Part shown: positions 46,401 to 58,400 of the stretch, piece by piece
Layout: each line of letters opens with the position of its first letter
Numbering within the stretch: the stretch's first letter is position 1
NCBI RefSeq assembly: GCF_011397635.1
Contig: NC_064756.1
Location: 19,577,907 to 19,641,906, forward strand
Origin: Epinephelus fuscoguttatus
Lineage: Eukaryota > Chordata > Actinopteri > Perciformes > Serranidae
Direction of reading: 5' to 3'
Length of the DNA stretch: 64,000 bases
The notes under the pieces: model-generated
Told to the model about the DNA's origin: nothing
The model's database searches: none
What the model saw: only the letters and a program-made list of their open reading frames with translations
Program-made: the position numbers and the translations under genes

Positions 46401-49400
46401 ATGTGTACCATTTTGCTGAAGTTGAATGCCCAGTGATGCACAACAGGGCTCAACAGGCTTTGAGGTACGTTTTCTCTTGTTCAGTGGGTGTTCTGGTAGA
46501 TTGTTATTTATTGTACACATAATTTTTGTTTATTTCAAACTTGCTTTGGCAATGTAAACATATGTTTCCCATGCCAATAAAGCCCCTTTGAAGTGAACTG
46601 AATTAAGCCTCGTTGTATTAAAAGGTGTAACCCAATTTGTGTAACGCAACCTTAATGCAGCAGGGTGTTGAACACACCACCGTTTCTGTTCTAATGAACA
46701 TTTTGCTATGTTATGTCGGGGCTCTGGAGCCCTGCTAACTGCAGGACTGATAAGTAAATTGGCAACAGGTGTGTAGGTGGGCAGGGCTGTCAGGTGAGCA
46801 GGAATGGCAAGACAGTCTGATGACATCTGGAGGAGGGTTTGAGGATGGCAGCTCTGGGGAGTGAGAGGAGGGTATATGGCCTGGGGGAAGTCAGCATTGG
46901 CCGAAGTCAGGGACAGAGAGCCAGGCCAGACAAAACAACAAAGAGTCCTCGTGACATGTATAATTTATAGCCTACAAGAGACACTTAGGTTGAATGGATT
47001 AGCCTTACACAAGTGGCCTAGAAGCTGGTCAAGGGACAATCTGGGACCATACTTTGCTGAATGTCATCAAGAATTGTTCTGTGATAGGAGGACCCATAAG
47101 TTACATACAGTATGTACAGTAGTTGTGGTAGCCTATGTTTACAGCATGCTGCAAGCCAGATCTGTTCACTATCTGTACATTCAAAAATGAAATTGTGGCG
47201 GTCAAATAATTTTAATCCAACTTTAATGCTATGTGATATCACACAAATGAAGCTCTAGCGAAAGTTCAGCCAGGAAGACAATACTTTTCATGCTCAGGCT
47301 GTAATTTCTTTCTCACCCTGCCATTAACTCCTTGCAGGTATGCTCACTCACTCTCTCTAGCTGTCATTGTCTGGGGCTGTCAATTGAGTCATCAGCTGAT
47401 TCACAATCAACCACTAACACAGTGACGCACCTTCTCTGTCAGCCTATCATCTTACTGCTCCTCATTTAAAATATGGCTTTTTCTGCCATAGTTCTTTCTT
47501 GCTGCCATCGTGCGCACTCTCCACCTCCCCATCACCACCTAGTCTTTACGGATTCATCAGCCTCATACACCTTGGAAGTCAGCAGCAAAATATTCCTCTC
47601 TGGTGTCCAAGTGCCAAAGACTTCTGTTAAGTCTTAATCAATACAAATCATCTGTTAATCTATAAACTCATATTCTGTATTAAGTATTATCTTCACTTCA
47701 TTTTCTGTCTCTCCTGATCCAACTATAAGTCATAGTACAACCAACAGGACAAGTGGTACCTGAAAGCCAAAAATTAGCTTAAAACACATGAAAAGGAAAA
47801 ACTTATTCCACACATTTGTCTTCCTTGTCGAAACCTGTCACCTAAATTACCCACAATGCAACTAAACCACCAACAGTTCAACTGGATATTCAGGTGTGTT
47901 ATGCTAGTATAGTGAGTAAGTAGCCTTGAGCTGCTAGCCTCAAGCATAGATGAGGGGTGGGCTACAGAGGACTGGTAAGCTCACATCTTTCTAATCCTGC
48001 AATGCATTTTAATTGGAACTCAGGAAAAAACTACCTCAGACACCAAAAAGTACGATGGAGAGGTCATTCAAGGTAAAATTTCAAATGGGAAACATGGGCA
48101 AGATTCACCAAGCCGTAGTTTGCTGATGTAAACACACCTTAAGGCACAGCAACATAGCAGCAACATAGCGGCAACCACAGTTAACCAAGCAGAATTACCT
48201 TTCCATCTGTTTTTACTATCTGTAGTGTTTCACTGTAACACCAAAAACACATGTTCACGAATTCTACAACTTTATACTATTGGCTGTGGTTCAATCTATT
48301 TTGTTCTGCACCTGTTTACACCATTTTGAGCTGCTGCATGTTGCTTTAATGAAAAAAGATGAGTGAGACAGTCGACTTAGTTTACACGCTGTTTCTCTTT
48401 GGTAAATGAAGTTTTATAACTAAGTTGGGGAACAAAGACCATGCCTCAGTCTCATCCATTTCCACAATAAAACACTTTTCTTTGTTTTTCTTTTTGCTGT
48501 TATCTCTCCCTTTTCTCTCTCCACAGAACACAGGAATCACCAGGGGGCTCTATCCATAGTAGAGCAGGTGAAGAGATGACTCCCCCACTTCGCCTTAACT
48601 TCCCTGGTTCCGTTGAGCCCTCCTCCCTTCAGCCGACACCGGACCACCATCAGATTCCACTCTCCACCTGTCCCACCCTGATTCCTCCCATCATTCCCCC
48701 CACCTTCCTTCCTTCCCTGTCCCTACATCCCCTCATCCCTCCATCCCACGACCCTCATCCCTTCACCCAATATCCCTTGACCCTCATCCCAAATCCCTTG
48801 ACCCTCATCCCTTCAACACTCATCCCTCCATCCCATGACCCTCATTCCTTCAACTCCCAACCGTTCATCCCACATCCGTTCATCCCTCTACCCTCATCCC
48901 TTCATCCCACGACCCTCATCCCTTCTACCCTCATCCCTCCATCCCACGACCCTCATCCCTTCTACCCTGATCCCTCTATCCCATGACCCTCATCCCGAAT
49001 CCTTCAACCCTCATCCATTCGACCCACATCCCTCAATCCTTTTCCCTACTTCCCTCAACCCTCATTCCCATCATCCATTAAACATAATAAACTACTTGCA
49101 ATCTATAACTCTGTTGGCGTAGTCTTGTTACTGAATGGTGTTGTGGTAATTGATGTAGGTCCTCTGTAGATTCTTGTGAGGCTAAGAGACTTGACATACC
49201 AACATAAGATTGCAGCAGGCATCCACTGTTTTCCTGAAGAGATGCACTGGGACACATTTAAATCAAAAGTCAGGAATACCCAATCAGAATTATCAACTTC
49301 TGACTCGTAATAGATTTCAGGGTAACTCCACATTCCCCATTTTGTTTTCATTTTCAAGCTTGTAGCCTTCAGCTCCAACTGACACTGAGAACATGTATCA

Positions 49401-52400
49401 GACTTCATACAGCTCCCTCTGGAGCCACAAAAGACTTTATACAACCTTTTTAACATATGCAGTCTTACTCCCAAAGACCTGCAAACAGGCTTGATGTGTA
49501 AAATCTGTGCAGTTCCTCTTTAAAAGCAGCTGCTTCATGAATCAGACAATTTCCAGGTGGACTGGGATTGTTAGTGCCCTGAGACAGTGTTTCAGAATCA
49601 CATATCTTTGGCATTTCTGAACAGCAATTTCTTGTCACTAGTGAGCCAACATATGCATGGATACAGATATAGTATCTGGCTGATATTACTGGCAAGGAAA
49701 AATGCTTTTTATCCACTTTTTTGTGTGTTTTCTTTCTTTTTTTCAATCATCTCTCATTTTTTATTGAAACATAATGCATCCCTTAATAACTTAATCACCA
49801 GTGTGGAATAAAATCAGTTGGACGTGCTGTTAAAGAAAAGAAGGGTGAATGTGATGTTTTACCTTGTGTTGTGCTTACACAACAAATTATTTTATTACTG
49901 GCTGCAGGGTCCATATCCTAGCTAATTGCATGTCTAATAAAAGCTGGGAAATGCCATTTGATTTCCGTGTAAATTATGAATGGTAAGCTGAGAATAAAGT
50001 AGTAGTATAGAGAGGTTATTGCATAACAAAACTTTACAAATCCTAAAGTCCAGCTGTCCATAGCAAAAGGAGAGCTTGGAGCCTGTTATGTCCCTGCTCG
50101 ACACTATGACTCATTAGGCACACATGTACAAATACACACGCATACACACACACCCCTCTGTCCTCTTCTGGGAAGCCTGATGAATCCTTTATCTGCAGCT
50201 TGAATACCTCTGTGACCCATTCATATTTCCGGCCCAAAGCCAGAAAAAGAGAAGGGAGGGGAGTGCATGAAACAGAGGCTACGAACAGAACAACAAAATA
50301 ACAGCAGTGACAGGCAGGCCTACTCACCTATCTCGAAGCTTCCGTCAATGACACCTATTAGGTAACTGGGGATGTCAAAGCGCCTCTCCAGCTGAGTTAT
50401 TGTGCTCTTCATGTAGCTCCCTGACAGAGCCTTTGCAAAATAGGCAAAGGACAAAGCCACCAGAAACATCTGGGGGAAGAGAGTAAGATGAGAAAAGGAG
50501 ATAGAAGAAACAAAGAAAGAAAGAGACTTTAGATCAAAATGCAGCGGAGCATGAAAATACAATCAGACAAATGCAGTGTTTTAACCTGATTATTACTAAT
50601 AGTAACTTGATTGTGTGAGGTTCACACTTGTGCTTTGTCCACAGGGAATGAACAACAGAAGAAGCACTGTGATATCGCTACAGTTGCTATGATGCATGAA
50701 CTCCCCTCATTAGCCTACTTTTACCACTCTAACGTTCCCTAATTAACATGAGTGCCAGCATCACAAGAATAATGGGGTTTAGATGAGTTGAAGCTTGTCG
50801 AGTGGGAGGAGAGGGATGGAGATGAACACAAACTGTAGGTCAGATAGCATGAACTGCCAAGAACAAAGAGAGAATAACTGGCTTACATTTGAGTAAAGAC
50901 AGCCAGACAAACAAATGGATGAATTTATTGATAAAAGAAGGTGGGTAATCCATGCACAGATCTAGACGCCTGCATTTTTTCCGTTTGTCTGTGATAGGGC
51001 CCAAGCAAATCTGTGGTGGATCCCCACTGGGACCTTGCCTGGCCCTTGGCTGGGATGAGATTGTACGTGTTGATCGTGGACTCTAGACATGCCCTGTCAG
51101 GAAACCACTGGTTGGGAGCTGACTGCCAGCTGTCTGGCAGCCAATAGGCCTTTGGTTGGGAGGCAAAATTCTAGGTGGCTGCATCTCTAGGATGGACTTG
51201 CACAAGGCTCGATGTGCACCACATGATACATTTCAATGTTTACGTAGTGCAGCAATAGACTGTAAATTAGTAATACAGGGAGCATATTTCATATAATGTT
51301 AGATATGTTTAGGGATTTTCATGAGCAATAGTCAATGTATACTCACTACAAAAGTTTGAAATAATTATTGTTTCTACGACAACTTTCTCAGATTCTTTCA
51401 CACCTAACCTAATAAATCTTTAAAGGGTTATTCTTTTGTAAAGCAAACACAGACTTTTGTGAAATATGTCAGAAATAGACTAGTCTAATCTAATCTAGAG
51501 TCACATGTTTGTCTCTCCTTGCCCATAGCAGCAAGTAGCATAGATAATGTAAGGTATAGAGCATACATAATTTTCTGTGTCACACCAATGGCATAGAGAG
51601 CTCAGATCATCTTACTAATGATCTGTTTCAGTATTTATCTTTAAAACATGTTAGAAAAAGCAAAAGGTACATACACTAATTTGGATTAAAGATTTGTAAA
51701 AGTTGAAACTGAGGTCTTAATAACACATTTGCTAACATGCTTATTTACGCAACAAGTGCTCTGACAATACACACACACAAACAGACACAAACAGGAGCCA
51801 CCATAACAACCCTGGCATAACATGCAACGAATTGGGGCATGCCAATTGCAGTTACTCATTTATGTTAATCAGTGTAGGCAACCAAATGTTTCTTTTGCTG
51901 TCAGACTGTAGCTAGACATCAATAAGACACAAAGAGACCAATTAGATAATAGCTGGATGAATGTAGGCTAATACTGAATAAGCAAGGGGTTTTTACTAGA
52001 ATGAACATGTCCACATGCTTACAGATAGAGCCCATCTGAAAGTGTCCATCTTCTAAAGCAATGCTTAAGGGGAACCTACAAAATGTGATTTTGAAAAAGC
52101 ACTTCTTCTTCTCTTTTCCTTACACTTCTCTATTTCTTCTCTCCTCATTGACTCTCTACATCTACTTCAAATAAGTGCTCACTCCTTTCTTGCCAGTTTC
52201 CCCTGCCAGCAAAATGGCTGTGTTTCACACAGAGTTTAGACAGAAGGAGAATAAAACCTTTTTGTTGTCTATATAATAATGTAATCTCTTTCAGGCTCCC
52301 TGAGTGCTTGTAAATAAGTAACGGTTGTGGCCTCGGTCATGGTTCTTTTACTACATCCCGTCCTCTTACTGGCTATCAAGTGCTGACGTGAGAAAACCCA

Positions 52401-55400
52401 TGCACATGAGAGTCACATTACGTTAATGATCATGCAAAGACATACCATAGGAGATAAAACAATGGCTGGAAGTGTTATTCGCCTATAGGATATCCCAATA
52501 AAATTGCTCGTAAAGTGAAAATAATTAACATTGAGGATACAGTTTGACCTTTTAACCATAGGGTGGTGGTTGAATTGGAAGCAGCTGACTACTACCAGTG
52601 CTGGTAAAACCACATTTAAAAAGGTTACAGAGGGAAAGAGAAGGTCTGAGTCTATTCAGCAAGTATGAAAACAGTTCTAAGATAATCAGGAGCTTTACTG
52701 TAATTGTAATAATGTCTTATACATGCACCACCTCTCCTCGTTAAGTGCCCTTTACATGATATGATGGGATCAATGCAAACAGATGTCCATTAAGGTCATG
52801 CAGTGCTAGCTGTGGGGCATTAACAAAAGTAGCTCATCACATGTGCATTTCCTTGGGGATTAACATTACATGAAGGTCTGCATACACTTATGTTTCCCTC
52901 CAAAACAAAAAGCAAAAACTTTATGTGAAGCTAATAAACAATCTAAGTTATGAATTGTCAGAAAATCCAGTGGTTGTTTTCCTCCAACCCCCCTATAATT
53001 TTTATCAGTAGGAATTAAGTTAACATTGGCATCACATTTTACATTTTAAACTGTCTGAGTCTGTGCAATATGTCTTTGTTGATTCAAGCTTAGCACGAAG
53101 TATCTATTGGAATTTGTAACTTTAATACAATAACTTGAAAAATATTGATATCTGATAAAAATTTTGATACCATGGGGGCGGAACTGATATTGACCTTATC
53201 AAATTTAATCTAAAAAAAAAAAAAAAAAAAAGACGAGGCTATAACGTGACAACAACAACTTTTCTTTTCTTGGTTACTAGCAGAAAACAGCAGAACGACT
53301 GTAACATTAACAGTAAGAGAGAAAGTGTATATGGAAAAGATGAATCAATGCTGCAGAAAATGATTTGTAAACCGTTTAAATATTCGGAAATAACATGCAG
53401 GCTATCAGTTAATAGATATTTTTGACAACACTAGTGCCTGTTCAGTTATTTAACGCCCCACACTGACGTTGTTTACAGAGTCCTTTAGATACATATGATT
53501 GTAAAAATAATTATGAATAATGAAAGACACTTTTGAACCTCTGACATGGCTTTTCTTTGATTTGACTCATCCTCTGTAACCCTTTAATGTGCCATGACGG
53601 AAACAAAACTGCTTTCAAAGGAAATGAGAACTGAAAGCTAATTCAGAGGGCTGACATCACACATCCCTCTCACATTAGGGCTGTTTTTTGTTAATTATTT
53701 TTAGTGGAATTGTGCTCTTATTCAGTAGTTCCCATTAGAGTGCTGAAAAAAACCCAAGAAATAACGTGATAAAGATGGATTTTGTTACCTTTGGACAGAG
53801 CCGAGTTAGTTAGCCTTACATTTAATGGACAGCTCTTCTAAAATTCACTAATGATGTGTTCTCATCCTTTGATAAAGGCCAGGTTACAGGTGCCATTTTC
53901 ATTGATCTCTCCAAAGCTTTTGATATGGTGATCACTACCTCCCCCTTGACAAGCTCTATTCTATTGGGTCAACTCCTTTTTTTTTTTTTTTTTTTTTTTT
54001 TTAATTATTGACTTACCTCAAGTATGTTCAAACTGCCACACCAATTTGTATGCTGATGACACTGTTATTTACATGTCCAACTCAGATATATTACAAATCC
54101 AAGATTCTGTACAGCTCACTGTTAACTTGGACCAAAATTGGTTTCAACAACAAACAACCATTTCCATCCCCTTAATTTGCATATTCATTTTGATGATGAA
54201 CCTCTTGACAAAGCTGATTCTTGGACTTTGGATTGACCCTGAACTCTCCTTTTAGCCCACTATTGATTTTATTATTAGAAGAGTGTATGGTTGTCTGACT
54301 TCTCTTTATCGATCAATTAACTGTTTTATACTTCAGGTCAGAAAAAGACTAATTTTGTTGATATTACCTTTTATTGATTATGCTGACATTGTCTATCAAA
54401 ACACATCTGACACTCATCTTAGACCCGTTAATGTAGTGTATAAGTCTGTAGATTTGTTTTGAGGTGTCCATACAGAACTCACTACTGTTTCATGTATGAA
54501 TCACTGAACTGGCTGCAGCCAAACTCTAGAGGGCTATTTCACGGGATTGAATTCATTTTCAAATGTGTTCATTTCAACTGTCCCTCCTATTTGAAACAGG
54601 TTTTGACCCCATTAAATTTGTCATTTCCCCTTAGACATATGCAATATCCCTTTTGTCCCCAGGATTTTCAAAGAAGTTGGATGAAGGTCATTCCAGTAAA
54701 AAGCTCCTTTTGACTGGAATAATCTTCCTCTTTTCTTAAGGTCTGTGACCTCTTTCCACTGCTGAAGGACTTCTCCATATTGACATCTCAAAACAACTTT
54801 TCATGTTTTTAAAATGTTGTACTGAAAACTACTATGTACTATATACTATTATATACTACTATTCAAGGTCACCATATCCAGTTCTAGTTTCTCCTGTACA
54901 ACTGCTGAGGGCAGGGGGTGTGGGTGGGAGAGATGAGTGAGATGTCTGTAGCCGTCTATATGTAGTGTATGTTTGTTATGTAATGCAGTTTTTTCTGTAT
55001 GTTTTTGTTTTGTATTTGTTTCTTGAGGACACCCTTGAAAATGAGATGTTACATCTGAAGGGGCAATCATTTCATCAAATTCAAATTCAAGATATGACAG
55101 TGGTATCCATCTTCTCGTCTAACTCCAAGAAAAACAGCCAAATCATTCCTTTCCTTTACTAAATAAGTCATGATTAAAGAAAGTAATGGATCTTTTTTTA
55201 ATGTTGTTTTGCTCATATTGGAATTTGCAACAATAGAGTACAATATGCCTTTCTCTGTTATTTTAATTGGTTTTTGGGAAGTGCCAAATAAGCAGTGGCC
55301 TAATTGTAACTAAAGATCATTGAAAAGGGATTCACACTAAGACTGTTTGAAATTTAAACAAAGCCTCTTGACCTGCGACCTGCTATTGTTCTTAGCTCAT

Positions 55401-58400
55401 TGATGTCACCCACCTAATACGCTTAGACTAACACCAGGAGTCTGCCACACACAGACACACACACAAACACAGTTAGAAAGATGTCCAAGAAAAGAAAAAA
55501 AAGTCTCATAAAAAACGGTACATGATCAGAAAGTGTTTAGGGAGTTCTGAGATGATGTTTGAAGCAAGAAACAAATGAGATATTTAAAAAAAACAACACT
55601 GGGACATTGTAGCACCAAAAGCTGGAATTAACAAAAAAGCAGAGGATAACACTGAGCCCATAATTAGAGTTGAAACAGGCTGTGCCATGTCCCACCCAGC
55701 CGGTCAGGGAACCAAACAATTCTGAGAAGAAATACAAGTCTGTCCTGCCACTGCAGTCTGTATTATGATAAGCTGCTTGAACACCATTGTCTCACATCAC
55801 TTTCATGTGGGGAAAAAGCAACAAGAGTGTCTGATCTCATTCAGGGATTTACTAACTTTCATGTCGTTAGCAGAAGATATGCTTTCAGCCAACTGGACTT
55901 TTTTCTTTTTTGAAGGTTGTTTGAGGTGGGAGAAAGAAAAGAAAGAGACTGAGGTGGTCTATTAATAACAATATGAGATTCACATCATGTTCTGCCTCAT
56001 TTTCTAGGAAAGAAACATCAATAACAATTGTGACATTTTCACTATGGCAACAAGAGGACTCAACAGGAACAGTATTGTTAAAAAGCATGTAGTTGTTGAA
56101 GTAAAAAGCCATTAGCTTAGGTTTGCTTCATTCAAGGATCTCTATATCTAGATGACTTCTACTACACAATGAAATTTTAATTTTTTTGTACTAACTTGTT
56201 GAGAGATAAGTTAAATTAGCTGTGGTTTGGTTCTACCTGTTGAATCAATGATGTTAGGATGACAGACTGTGCTTTTTCTATATTACAAGGAGATTGGATA
56301 TAGCTTTTTAAATTGAAAAAGGTTTATCCTACATTTGCAGCAGGAATAAGATCCCAAATCAGGGAGAAATTAACAACAGCACATAAGCAACCAAGATTGC
56401 ATGTTTCCCTGATGCTGGCATGTAGCTACATGTTACAGTGTTCATAATGTCAACGCATTCTCACTCCGACCTCGTCACATATCGACATTTGGTCATGGAC
56501 TTTCCGTGTCCAGAGACAACGTGCAAGGTACCCTGGGTGTGTTGGTTGTTGACATTCTCAGACACCATGTCAAGTTCTGCCTCTTACATGCATTGTCTTC
56601 TGTCAAAATACACTGATGTTTTTACAGGAAATTTACTGTTTACATACAGTCTCTTTCAAAATAGATGCACTACGTCAGTACAACACTGCAAATTGACATT
56701 TTTTTTCCTTCAACAACAAATGCATGTGGTTGGGTTTAGGAAAAAAGAACAGGGTTTGGCTTAATAATTTTACGAGACACAAACACCGCTCTCCTAGGTA
56801 AAAGTCCATGTTTGTTGAACCCATCCACCACCCCTCCCACCTGCCCCACTTGGACTTTCTCCATCTTAACTTGCACTCTTGTCCCGCCACATTTCCCCCA
56901 ACGCTGCTGGATGCCATTAAACTATAATGGCAACCAGCTATGTCTCATGCCAACGTTAATGGACAGCTTTTTCATCAGTGTCCGATGCTGCAAGTCACTG
57001 CCCAAGCGCCATATTTTGACAGCTTAGGGTCATTCTTCAAATGGAAAAGTCACAGTAGGAGCCATATTGTTTTCTGCTATGTTCATGACAGTAGGCTGCA
57101 CAAAAGTTATATTTGATACTTACTCAGCACTTCCTGCACGTGCATCACATTACAGACAGACAGATAAATGACTGGAACCTTTGTTAGGACAAAATAGATT
57201 TTAACTTCAGCTTCTGGTGAAGATCATGTGGCGTGATCAACATCTCCAGAAGAGCTACTAAATGGACCTTGGTTTGTCAATTGCTGTTTACAGTCAAGAA
57301 TGCATTTTGAGACTCCTTTAAGTAAACATGAATGAAAAGTCCTCTATGTGCCGAGAACAACTGAGCAACCTCAATCTGCTGACTCCAATATATTTTGGCA
57401 TTTTTATGATATTTCCTATTTCTCTTAAGGCATTTCCTGACAATGTTGATAAGCCACACCATTTTATGAGATGAAATTTAATTTTATGCTCAAGAAAAAA
57501 AAAAAGTTGTTGCTAAAACAGGAAAATGACAGACAACCATAAACCCTTTTACTTCTAGTAAACAGTGTGATGTTTGGTGGGCGGGGCTTAGCTGGAGGGA
57601 AAACAATTCTCCACAGAAATTAGTCAGCATGAGCGAGCAAGCTCTGTTGGCTTGTTTTAGACAATGCGGGAAGATGGTGACTGAGTGCACTCTGGCACAA
57701 ACTGGAGCTTTTGTAAAATCAGAGCACTGTCATAATGTACCGTTCAGTTATCCAGAGCGCCGCACTCTCTGAGTGGCAGAGCGTACTCCCTGCAGTCTGT
57801 CTGTGGAGACAGAGCAGCAGAGCACCAAATGGAGTGAATGTGTGATGAAGTTAACCGTTCATTAAGGCTCCCTTTCTTCATTTAAGTGTAGAGCGTCAGA
57901 CTGAATTTACGAACACATCATGTCAGGTCACTTACTCTCCGGGACTGCGAGTGTTACTTGAAAAAGTAAACACTGACCAACGGGACCAGACTGGCCTACC
58001 CATAGGCTCTCACTCAGTGGATGGATGATTTGACAGGACTGACTCAAGGTGGGATAGTCGGTGTTCTGACAAATAGAGCTACCCGCTCAGAATGACCTAC
58101 CAGTAGCGAAATAATCTATCAGAATAGACCACAAGTTTTAGGTAAAAGTAGAGCAGCTCATTCTGTCAGGTAGAAATATTTATCACAATGTGGTTAAAAG
58201 TAGAGTAGGCCATTATATAGGGTAGGAATTATCCATCAGAATATGCTACTACCTCTATAAATGTGGTTAAAAGTATGGTTGTGTCGCCTGGTATGGTTTT
58301 GGTGGGTTTTTTTCCCGTCACTTAAATGCACCATGAATGTGCAGTTTGTGTTAGTAGGTCATTCTGAGTGGTAGCACTATTTGTCACAACACCGGCTTTG

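Noticed and set aside
48576-49122. Plus-strand Pro/Ser/His-rich frames of 95-136 codons
   Set aside because: They follow the C-rich minisatellite exactly and change frame with unit length; not a gene.
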